A stretch of DNA of 16,640 nucleotides from Gammaproteobacteria bacterium. GTDB taxonomy: Bacteria > Pseudomonadota > Gammaproteobacteria > Competibacterales > Competibacteraceae. The notes beneath the pieces were generated by a model. That model was not told the DNA's origin. It was given only the letters and a program-made list of their open reading frames with translations, and did no database searches. Of this stretch, positions 1 through 11,986 are shown one piece after another. The position numbers and the translations under genes are program-made. Each line of letters begins with the position of its first letter. The stretch's first letter is position 1. Location: NCBI GenBank assembly GCA_020047885.1, contig JAIFNF010000161.1, positions 1 to 16,640 on the forward strand, given 5' to 3'.

Positions 1-949
1 AATCATGCATGTTCAGCACCCCGGCGAGTTTCCCGGCAGAGTTTACCACTGGCAGGGCGTTAATTCGGTATTCCTGCATCATGCGCAGCGCTTCGGCGGC
101 TAACGTCCCCGGCGCGATGGTTTTACCACCGGAGGTCATCACTTCAGCGACCCGGGCGTTGTGGACATCCACCTGGCGATCCAGCGCCCGGCGCAAGTCC
201 CCGTCAGTGAAGACGCCGAGGATACGATCTTCGCTATCCACCACAATCGTCGTCCCCAGACCCTTGCGGCTCATTTCCAGCAAGGCATCGCGGAGCAGGT
301 CGTCGGGGGCATTGCGTGGCATCTGTGCGTCGGTATGCATGACATCGTCGGTCAGCAACAACAGGCGACGCCCCAGACGGCCACCGGGATGCGAGCGGGC
401 GAAATCTTCTGCCGTAAAGCCACGCGCTTCGAGCAACGCGACGGCCAGCGCATCGCCCATGGCCAAGGTTGCCGTGGTGCTGGAGGTGGGAGCCAGACCG
501 AGCGGACACGCTTCCTGCGATACGCTGACGTTGATATGAACATCGGCGGTTTGGGCCAGCGTCGAATCGGGATTACCGGTCAGGGCGATCAGCGGAATGC
601 CCAGGCGCTTGATCAGCGGCAACAGGGTGAGAATTTCGTCGGTTTCCCCGGAATTGGACAGGGCGACCACCACATCCTGCGCGGTAATCATGCCCATATC
701 GCCATGACTGGCTTCGGCAGGATGGACGAAAAAGGCCGGCGCACCCGTGCTGGCCAGGGTTGCTGCGATTTTGCCACCGATATGGCCGGATTTGCCCATC
801 CCGAGCACCACAATGCGGCCCTGGCAGTGCAGCATGAGATCGCAGGCGTGAACGAAGCGGTCGTCAATGCGGCTTTTGAGTTGTTCGATGGCCTGGGCTT
901 CAATAGTTAAAACCTGGCGGGCCAGTTGTTTGAGTTGGTCGGGGTGCAT
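1..949 (-). CDS. kdsD: Arabinose-5-phosphate isomerase KdsD (3' end cut by window edge)
   Basis: Interconverts D-ribulose 5-phosphate and D-arabinose 5-phosphate, the first committed step toward KDO for LPS; cytoplasmic. Translating the minus strand from the ATG at 947–949 gives 316 residues with no stop before the window edge. An N-terminal SIS sugar-isomerase domain spans roughly residues 40–175 (VVLGMGKSGHIGGK at about 47–60, ALSNSGETDE at about 96–105, SHPGGRLGRR at about 186–195). Two CBS repeats follow (about 200–316), with a typical FTDGDLRR at about 247–254. Family members are near 325–330 aa, so only about ten C-terminal residues are missing. It lies 33 bp after ispDF and is probably co-transcribed. 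I see no clear Shine–Dalgarno, so the start rests on family alignment. The SIS+CBS layout is shared with GutQ/KpsF paralogues. Proximity to kdsA favours KdsD but does not prove it. Confidence 0.9.
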   Translation of the reverse strand, partial: MHPDQLKQLARQVLTIEAQAIEQLKSRIDDRFVHACDLMLHCQGRIVVLGMGKSGHIGGKIAATLASTGAPAFFVHPAEASHGDMGMITAQDVVVALSNSGETDEILTLLPLIKRLGIPLIALTGNPDSTLAQTADVHINVSVSQEACPLGLAPTSSTTATLAMGDALAVALLEARGFTAEDFARSHPGGRLGRRLLLLTDDVMHTDAQMPRNAPDDLLRDALLEMSRKGLGTTIVVDSEDRILGVFTDGDLRRALDRQVDVHNARVAEVMTSGGKTIAPGTLAAEALRMMQEYRINALPVVNSAGKLAGVLNMHD

Positions 950-982
950 GGATGAGTCGGGTGCAAGATTAAAAGGCAGTTT

Positions 983-2161
983 TTAAACCAGCATTGCCAC
1001 CGTATGAACGGCAATCCCTTCGCCGCGACCGACATAGCCCAGGCGCTCGGTGGTCGTGGCCTTGACGTTGACCTGACTCGGGGAAACTTGCAAGTCCGCA
1101 GCGATATTTTCCCGCATGGCGGGAATATGTGAAGCCATGCGCGGTGCCTGGGCAACGATGGTAGCATCCACATTGCCCACCGCCAGCCGCTGCTCCTGTA
1201 GCAGCAGAACCACCCGCCGCAACAGAATACGGCTGTCGATATTCCTGAACTCAGCACGGTTGTCGGGGAAGTGCTGACCAATATCGCCCAGTCCTGCTGC
1301 GCCCAGCAGGGCATCGCACAGTGCGTGCAACAGCACATCACCGTCGGAATGGGCGATCAATCCGTGGGTATGCAGGATGCGCACGCCGCCCAGCGTCACC
1401 CATTCACCGGGGCCGAAGGCGTGAACGTCGAAACCATGGCCAATGCGCATATTTCTGCTCCGTCCCTGCGTGAGATAAAACTCCGCCAGCGCCAAATCCT
1501 CGGGTCGGGTGATTTTCAAATTATCCGCCCGCCCTTCGATCAATCGGGGCGTAAACCCTGCCGCTTCCATCGCTGCCGCCTCGTCAGTGACCATCTGGCC
1601 ACGCGCCAGCGACTCCCGCAACGCCTCGCGCAACCGCCCCAACCGGAACATCTGCGGGGTCAGGGCGCGCCAGAGTTGTGAACGATCTACGGTCGCCGCG
1701 ACTCGTCCAGCGCGGTCTGCCTGTTTCAACGTGTCGCACACCGGGACTGCCAACAATCCGCCGACCGTATCCTCCGCCAATGCCGTCAGTAACCGATCCA
1801 GATCGTCAACGCACAGACAGGGTCGAGCCGCGTCATGTACCAATACCCAGTCATCGGGGTGCGCCCGTTCCCGTAAGGCGTTGAGACCGTTCAGCACTGA
1901 ATGCGCACGCTCCGCACCGCCCGTAACCACCAGCAAGGGCTTGTCAGTCACCCGCGCGGCAGCAACCTCTGGCCACCATTCATCTTCAGCGCTGATCGCG
2001 ACGACGACTCCGCTCAGACGGGGATAGCGCAACAAAGTATCGAGGGTGTGAGCGATGACGGGTTGACCAACCAGCGGGAGATATTGCTTGGGAATGGCGG
2101 AACCCATGCGCTGACCAGCGCCAGCGGCGGGGACAACGGCCCAATAACGGATCGCGGACAT
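983..2161 (-). CDS. ispDF: Bifunctional IspD/IspF fusion (MEP isoprenoid pathway)
   Basis: One 392-aa frame holds two enzymes of the non-mevalonate pathway. IspD, residues about 1–232, is 2-C-methyl-D-erythritol 4-phosphate cytidylyltransferase: [11 protein letters not shown] at 10–20, KQYLPL at 25–30, VHDAARP at 108–114, TDEAAAME at 192–199. IspF, residues 238–392, is 2-C-methyl-D-erythritol 2,4-cyclodiphosphate synthase: [12 protein letters not shown] at 238–249 with metal ligands D245 and H247, [11 protein letters not shown] at 271–281, and C-terminal [16 protein letters not shown]. The two enzymes act on either side of IspE, which is not in the window. In most gammaproteobacteria they are separate adjacent genes. 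Here only about five residues link them, and the native IspF Met is kept with its own ribosome-binding site. The gene starts 29 bp after ftsB, in the usual ftsB–ispD–ispF order. Both domains look intact and of normal length. Confidence 0.94.
   Translation of the reverse strand: MSAIRYWAVVPAAGAGQRMGSAIPKQYLPLVGQPVIAHTLDTLLRYPRLSGVVVAISAEDEWWPEVAAARVTDKPLLVVTGGAERAHSVLNGLNALRERAHPDDWVLVHDAARPCLCVDDLDRLLTALAEDTVGGLLAVPVCDTLKQADRAGRVAATVDRSQLWRALTPQMFRLGRLREALRESLARGQMVTDEAAAMEAAGFTPRLIEGRADNLKITRPEDLALAEFYLTQGRSRNMRIGHGFDVHAFGPGEWVTLGGVRILHTHGLIAHSDGDVLLHALCDALLGAAGLGDIGQHFPDNRAEFRNIDSRILLRRVVLLLQEQRLAVGNVDATIVAQAPRMASHIPAMRENIAADLQVSPSQVNVKATTTERLGYVGRGEGIAVHTVAMLV
1448..1461 (-). promoter_or_regulatory. 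Internal Shine–Dalgarno and ATG at the IspF domain boundary
   Basis: Reading the minus strand, GGAG (1458–1461) stands seven bases before the ATG (1448–1450) that encodes the first Met of the IspF domain, inside the ispDF frame. The spacing is good for initiation. It could produce free IspF of 155 residues in addition to the fusion. This is inferred from sequence only; the site may simply be a relic of formerly separate genes. Confidence 0.5.
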
Positions 2162-2190
2162 GCGTGTAGTTCAGAAACGGTGTGCCGCAC

Positions 2191-2763
2191 TCATCGGTGT
2201 GGTGCAGGATTCGCCGGTTTGGCGACGGTCGGCGGCTTGGCGGGTGTCGAAGGTTTGACGGATGGTGGCGGTTTAATCGGGGTCAGTGGCTTGCGGGCAG
2301 ATACTGCCGGTTTGGCCGGGACAACCTCAACCGGGGGTTTAGGTAACGGCTGGTCCAGAATTCGATAGAAAGTTTCATCAGCGCGAATCATGCCCACTTC
2401 AGAACGCGCCCGTTCCTCAATGGCCATCAGCCCATTTTTCAGATCAATGACATCCGCTTCCAGCGCCCGGTTACGCTCATTCATGGCCGCGTTTTCCTCG
2501 GTTTGCGCCTGAATCGAGATGCGCAGCGCTTGGGTTTGTCGTACCCCATCTTCGGCCAGCCAGAGCAGGTAGTGCAGGGAAACCAGTACGATGATTAATG
2601 CCGCAATCAGCATTTGCCAGATCCATCCCGATTCAGCGGGAGCATCCATGGCAGCGGCAGATGACAAAGGCAAACCACGCCTTCCTGTGGCTCCTTCCGC
2701 AACCGGTGCGGCGGGACGGGAAGGCGGGGTAGCCGGGGAAGAACCGGCGATCCGCGCCTGCAT
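2191..2763 (-). CDS. ftsB: Cell-division protein FtsB with long N- and C-terminal extensions
   Basis: FtsB is a bitopic inner-membrane protein that joins FtsL and FtsQ in the divisome and helps activate septal peptidoglycan synthesis. The core is clear: a transmembrane helix at residues about 49–69, a coiled coil at about 72–118 (NERNRALEADVIDLKNGL), and the family end motif IEERARSEVGMIRADETFY at 115–133. Normal FtsB is about 90–105 aa; this frame is 190. The N-terminal 48 residues are Ala/Pro-rich and may be partly a start-site artefact, since ATG codons at M39 or M51 are alternatives and none has a clear ribosome-binding site. The C-terminal tail (138–190) is a Pro/Lys/Ala repeat-like stretch (PAKPPTVAKPANPAP) that would lie in the periplasm. 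Position between eno and ispD is the standard ftsB location. Confidence 0.88.
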   Translation of the reverse strand: MQARIAGSSPATPPSRPAAPVAEGATGRRGLPLSSAAAMDAPAESGWIWQMLIAALIIVLVSLHYLLWLAEDGVRQTQALRISIQAQTEENAAMNERNRALEADVIDLKNGLMAIEERARSEVGMIRADETFYRILDQPLPKPPVEVVPAKPAVSARKPLTPIKPPPSVKPSTPAKPPTVAKPANPAPHR

Positions 2764-2798
2764 AAACTGGGCGCGGACTGCGGCAAAAGCGGCCTCGT

Positions 2799-8035
<5,237 letters not shown>

Positions 8036-8043
<8 letters not shown>

Positions 8044-9082
8044 CCACCGGCTTATCCTTATCCTTCCCTAACAGCGCCGCGACGCTAGTTTGCCAGGTGG
8101 ATTGCAACGAGGCAGCGGGTACCGCCTCCTTGAACACCCCGTAACTCATCAACCGCTGATAGCGTTGATCCAGCAGTTCTTCCACGGGCAGCTCATCCAA
8201 CGGTTCAAGCTGTTCCAGCAACGCGACCCGGACGTTCTCGGCCATCACCGCGAGATCGCGATGGGCACCGCCCTGTGGTTCGGGAATAATCCCGTCAATC
8301 AGATTCAATTTCAGCAGACGATCCGCGGTCAAACCCATCGCCTCCGCTGCATCCGGGGCTTTATCGGCGCTCTTCCACAGAATCGCCGCGCAGCCTTCCG
8401 GCGAAATGACCGAGTAGGTGCCGTATTGCAACATCAGCACCCGGTCGCACACTCCCACCGCCAGCGCCCCGCCGGAGCCGCCCTCGCCAATGACGACGCC
8501 GATACTGGGCGTCCGCAACCGGCTCATCTCGAACAGATTCCGCGCAATCGCTTCGCTCTGGCCGCGCTCCTCGGCACCGATGCCCGGATAGGCACCGGGC
8601 GTGTCGATGAACGTCACAATCGGCAAGCGGAACCGTTCGGCCAGCTTCATCAAGCGCAACGCCTTGCGATAGCCTTCCGGGCGCGGCATACCAAAGTTGC
8701 GATAAATTTTCTCCCGGGTATCCCGGCCTTTCTGATGACCGATAATCATCACCGGTTGCCCATCCAGCCGCGCCAACCCGCCAACGATGGCGTGGTCATC
8801 GGCAAAAGCCCGGTCGCCGTGCAGTTCCTGGAAGTCGGTGAAGATCAATTCCACATAATCCAGGGTATAGGGGCGCAAGGGATGGCGGGCGATCTGGGAC
8901 ACCTGCCAAGGCGTCAGCGTGGCGAAAATGGAGTCGGTCAGCGCCTTGCTCTTGGCCTCCAGTCGAGCGATTTCATCGCCAATGTTCAAATCCTGCTCGG
9001 CGCTGAGATGCCGCAACTCCTTGAGCATGGCCTCCAGTTCGGCAATCGGCTTTTCAAAGTCCAGGCAGTTGGTTGGATTCAT
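8036..9082 (-). CDS. accA: Acetyl-CoA carboxylase carboxyltransferase subunit alpha
   Basis: With AccD it transfers the carboxyl group from biotin to acetyl-CoA, giving malonyl-CoA, the first committed step of fatty-acid synthesis. The 348-aa product shows [13 protein letters not shown] at 6–18, [12 protein letters not shown] at 65–76, IIGHQKGR at 113–120, [21 protein letters not shown] at 160–180, [12 protein letters not shown] at 199–210 and [17 protein letters not shown] at 227–243. Enteric AccA ends just after RYQRLMSYG; here about 33 extra residues follow (316–348), ending in a Lys/Asp-rich tail. I chose the ATG at 9080–9082 because it fits the family N-terminus and has GAGG (9092–9095) nine bases upstream. 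An in-frame ATG at 9095–9097, overlapping the deg stop as ATGA, would add five residues. The gene before it is a Deg protease, not the dnaE often found there. Confidence 0.96.
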
Positions 9083-9093
9083 CGACGAATGCC

Positions 9094-10521
9094 TCATTCC
9101 GGCAGGCGCACGGCCAGATAGAGGGATTCACTGTCCCGTCGCACCAGCAGGGGGATCGCTTTTCCCTTTGGCAGAGCCTTGACCATCTCGACGAACTGAT
9201 TAGCGTTCTTCACCGGTTGGTGGTCTATTTGCAAAATAATATCGTCAGGATACAAGCCGGCATTGGCGGCCGGCCCCTCATCGAGACTGGCCACCAGCAC
9301 TCCCTGATCCTCGATGCCCAGACTGCGGCGTTGTTCGTTGCTTAAATCGGCGACGGTCATGCTCAGGCTGGGGTCGCTGTGTTCGTCCATGGTCGAAACC
9401 CGTTCTTCAACCGTTTCCAATCGGGCAATGGTGGCCTTGATTTCCAGGGGTTCGCCGTTGCGCAGAATCGACATGGCGACGGTCTTGCCGACGGGCGTCA
9501 CCCCGATCATCCGGGGCAGTTGCGAGGAGTCTTCAACGGGTTCGCCGCCATAGCGCAGAATAATATCGCCTGGTTTGAAGCCGGCACTGGTGGCCGGGCT
9601 TTCGGGCAAAATCTGTGCGACCAGCGCACCACGCGGGCGATCCAGCTTGAACGCCTCGGCCAGATCGTTGTTGACTGATTGCAGCAGAATGCCCAGCCAA
9701 CCCCGCGTGACCTCGCCCGTCGCCTTGAGCTGATCGACGACCTGCATCGCCAGTTTAATGGGAATGGCGAACGACAGACCCATGTAGCCGCCAGTGCTGC
9801 TGTAAATCTGCGAATTGATGCCGACGACTTCACCGCGCAGGTTGAACAACGGGCCACCGGAACTGCCCGGATTGACCGCGACATCGCTTTGGATGAACGG
9901 GACATAGGTGCCACTGGGCAGATTGCGCCCGACCGCGCTGACAATCCCCTGAGTGGCGGTGCGCTCCAAGCCGAACGGTGAACCAATGGCCAACACCCAT
10001 TCGCCGACTTCCAGCGCCTCGGAGTCGCCAACTTTGACCACCGGCAGATTTTCGCCCTCAATCTTGAGGACGGCCACATCCGTCAGTTCATCGACGCCAA
10101 TCACCTTGGCTGGCCGTTCCCGCTGATCGCTGAGCCGAACGATAATCTTGTCAACGTCCCTGGCAACATGGGCGTTGGTCAGAATATAGCCATCCGGGGA
10201 AATGATGAATCCCGAGCCGAGTGAATTAGCCTGGCGGTCGCCCGGCAGTTCCGGGCGTTCCTGGAAGAAACGCTTGAAAAACTCCAGATAGGGATTTTCA
10301 CTCCCCGGCAGTTCCGGCAACCCGGGAGTGCGGGTTGCCCGCCGACTGGGGGTCAGGGTGGAACTGACATTCACCACGGCGGCTTCATTTTGTTTGACCA
10401 GTTTGCGAAAATCCGGCAATGGCGGCGCTGGATCATTGGGGCGCGCCGCCAGCACGACGGACGTTACGCCAGTCGCGATCAACAGCACACAAAACAGGAA
10501 CAGAGGGCGGGAACGGCTCAT
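9094..10521 (-). CDS. Periplasmic Deg/HtrA-family serine protease (DegP/MucD-like)
   Basis: Degrades and refolds damaged envelope proteins in the periplasm. The 475-aa protein starts with a signal peptide (about 1–26, hydrophobic 7–25, likely cut after VLA or VLAA). A trypsin-like protease domain follows with triad H118 (TNAHVA), D148 (TDVAVLK) and S221 (NPGSSGGP). PDZ1 is at about 275–365 and PDZ2 at about 385–475. Length and two PDZ domains fit the DegP/DegQ/MucD group, and the extended loop before the protease core (about 60–100, including [11 protein letters not shown]) suits MucD/DegQ-like members; I cannot decide between them. The frame is open upstream to 10665. I chose the ATG at 10519–10521 because it begins the signal peptide. 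AGGAG (10534–10538) stands 12 bases away, rather far. Another in-frame ATG at 10531–10533 abuts it. The stop lies 11 bp before accA and overlaps its ribosome-binding site. Confidence 0.93.
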   Translation of the reverse strand: MSRSRPLFLFCVLLIATGVTSVVLAARPNDPAPPLPDFRKLVKQNEAAVVNVSSTLTPSRRATRTPGLPELPGSENPYLEFFKRFFQERPELPGDRQANSLGSGFIISPDGYILTNAHVARDVDKIIVRLSDQRERPAKVIGVDELTDVAVLKIEGENLPVVKVGDSEALEVGEWVLAIGSPFGLERTATQGIVSAVGRNLPSGTYVPFIQSDVAVNPGSSGGPLFNLRGEVVGINSQIYSSTGGYMGLSFAIPIKLAMQVVDQLKATGEVTRGWLGILLQSVNNDLAEAFKLDRPRGALVAQILPESPATSAGFKPGDIILRYGGEPVEDSSQLPRMIGVTPVGKTVAMSILRNGEPLEIKATIARLETVEERVSTMDEHSDPSLSMTVADLSNEQRRSLGIEDQGVLVASLDEGPAANAGLYPDDIILQIDHQPVKNANQFVEMVKALPKGKAIPLLVRRDSESLYLAVRLPE

Positions 10522-10688
10522 GAAAATGATCATCTCCTGGAGACTGGGGGCGCCATGCCGATCTTGGCGCAGGAACAGATTAGAGAAATTAACCGGGGCA
10601 GCTTGCGCGATATAGAATACTGGGCAATCCGCAAAAGGGCAGCAGGTTTTTGGCGTCATGGGCATTCATCAGCCAGAAGGAGTGTAAC
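10522..10688. promoter_or_regulatory. Divergent intergenic region between the deg operon and pilU
   Basis: The 167 bp must hold promoters for both the leftward deg–accA train and rightward pilU. On the plus strand TAGAAT (10613–10618) is a reasonable -10, but its -35 is poor. On the minus strand I see no convincing sigma-70 or RpoE-type promoter. A short dyad (GCGCCA 10550–10555, TGGCGC 10565–10570) lies in the probable deg leader. pilU has a strong ribosome-binding site, AAGGAG at 10677–10682. Promoter positions are therefore unproven. Confidence 0.4.
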
Positions 10689-11861
10689 GTGGAAAGTAAT
10701 TCGGGTCTGGAAGTCGATAATCGTGAGAAAGCGGTTCAATACCTCTACGAACTAGCGGTTAAATTGCTGGAATTGGGCGGTTCAGACATTTTCATCACGG
10801 CTGGCAGCCCGCCGGCGCTCAAAGTCCACCAGGTTATTCACCGAGTCAGCGATCGTAAACTGACGCAGCAGCAGACGTCGATTCTGGTTCACTCGATCAT
10901 GCGCGACCGCCATATCCGGGAGTTTGATCAGCATCACGAGGTTAACTTCTCACTGAATATCCCCGACTTGGCGCGTTTCCGGGTCAGCGCTTTCACCCAG
11001 CGCGGCAGCGCCGGGATGGTCATGCGGTTAATTAATAATGATATCCCGACGCTCGATGAGCTGAATTTGCCACCGATTCTCAAGGATATCGCCATGGCCC
11101 AGCGCGGGCTGGTCATTTTCCTGGGGGGGACCGGTTGCGGCAAGACGACTTCGATGGCGGCGATGCTGGATCACCGCAACCAACTCCGCCAGGAACATAT
11201 CATCACCGTCGAAGATCCTATCGAGTTTTTCCATCACCACAAGCACTGTCTGGTCGATCAGCGTGAGGTGGGAACCGACACGGATTCCTACGAGATGGCG
11301 CTGAAAAACACGCTGCGCCAGGCCCCTAACGTCATCATGATCGGCGAGATCCGGGATCGGGACACTATGCAGTATGCGATCAATTTCGCCGAGACCGGCC
11401 ATCTGTGCCTGACCACACTGCACGCTAATAATACCGACCAGGCGTTCGACCGGATTATCAACTTTTTCCATGAGGAAAAGCGGGCGCAGGTTCTGATGGA
11501 CTTGTCGTTCAACATGAAGGCGTTTATTTCACAACGTCTGTTGCCGCGTGCGGACCAACCCGGCCTGATTCCGGCGGTAGAGGTGCTGCTCAATACGCCA
11601 TTGATGGCCGAGTTGATTTTTCAGGGACGGGTCAAGGAACTGAAGCCGATGATGACCCGGTCCAGCGAACCGGGAATTGTCACCTTTGATCAGGCACTGT
11701 TCAACCTGTACGAGGCGGGCCGGATTAGCTACGAAACGGCGATCCGTCATGCCGATTCGGCGAACAACCTGCGGTTGCGGATCAAGCTGGAAAGTCAGCA
11801 TCCCCAGCCCAAGTCCACCGGCGAAGCGCTGCTTCAGATCGAGGAAGACCGGCGGCATTAA
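10689..11861 (+). CDS. pilU: Type IV pilus retraction ATPase PilU
   Basis: A PilT-family hexameric ATPase at the cytoplasmic base of the type IV pilus that works with PilT in retraction, twitching and surface sensing. The 390-aa protein has Walker A GGTGCGKT at 146–153, the Asp box ITVEDPIEF at 172–180, Walker B NVIMIGEIRD at 214–223 and the His box TGHLCLTTLHANN at 236–248. GHLCLTTLHANN with DRIINFF after it is closer to PilU than to PilT (usually GHLV.ATLHT). I chose the GTG at 10689 because AAGGAG lies six bases ahead and it matches the family N-terminus; an in-frame ATG at 10650 has no such site. No pilT is next to it in this window, though the two are often adjacent. It is the only plus-strand gene here and probably stands alone, with a hairpin and T run just after it. 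Confidence 0.93.
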   Translation: MESNSGLEVDNREKAVQYLYELAVKLLELGGSDIFITAGSPPALKVHQVIHRVSDRKLTQQQTSILVHSIMRDRHIREFDQHHEVNFSLNIPDLARFRVSAFTQRGSAGMVMRLINNDIPTLDELNLPPILKDIAMAQRGLVIFLGGTGCGKTTSMAAMLDHRNQLRQEHIITVEDPIEFFHHHKHCLVDQREVGTDTDSYEMALKNTLRQAPNVIMIGEIRDRDTMQYAINFAETGHLCLTTLHANNTDQAFDRIINFFHEEKRAQVLMDLSFNMKAFISQRLLPRADQPGLIPAVEVLLNTPLMAELIFQGRVKELKPMMTRSSEPGIVTFDQALFNLYEAGRISYETAIRHADSANNLRLRIKLESQHPQPKSTGEALLQIEEDRRH

Positions 11862-11913
11862 GGCGATTTCCTGAGAGGCTGATTCTCACTCCAACCTAAC
11901 GTGAGCATTTTGG

Positions 11914-11986
11914 CCACGGAATAACACGGAAAAACACAGAAAAAGAACGAATTTTCCATGTTTTTCCGTGTTATTCCGTTTTTTTT
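11914..11986 (+). terminator. Long inverted repeat plus T tract after pilU (likely terminator)
   Basis: Left arm 11917–11936 and right arm 11959–11978 are perfect 20-bp inverted copies (CGGAATAACACGGAAAAACA and its complement), extended by one outer pair. After two unpaired positions, five more inner pairs (11939–11943 with 11952–11956) leave an 8-base loop. Eight T residues follow at 11979–11986 on the plus strand, so it should stop pilU transcription. The stem is A/T-rich, unlike a usual intrinsic terminator. No T run follows on the minus strand, so it is less likely to end recG. Confidence 0.6.
11915..11944. repeat. Three 10-bp tandem units inside the left arm
   Basis: The left arm and the bases after it read as three successive 10-mers: CACGGAATAA (11915–11924), CACGGAAAAA (11925–11934) and CACAGAAAAA (11935–11944). 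The right arm carries the complementary pattern. Such CACGGAA-type strings are, from memory, a dispersed intergenic repeat in many environmental proteobacteria; I cannot confirm copies elsewhere in this genome. Confidence 0.6.

Noticed and set aside
9..910. Plus-strand frames at 9–539 and 161–910
   Set aside because: They lie wholly opposite kdsD, whose SIS and CBS motifs are clear on the minus strand.
10550..10570. Small dyad GCGCCA/TGGCGC upstream of deg as a riboswitch or thermometer
   Set aside because: Only six pairs with a 9-base loop and no conserved motif; it does not cover the ribosome site.
11872..11905. Short hairpins TGAGA/TCTCA and CTCAC/GTGAG after pilU
   Set aside because: Five-base stems without a T run; the strong hairpin at 11917–11978 explains termination better.
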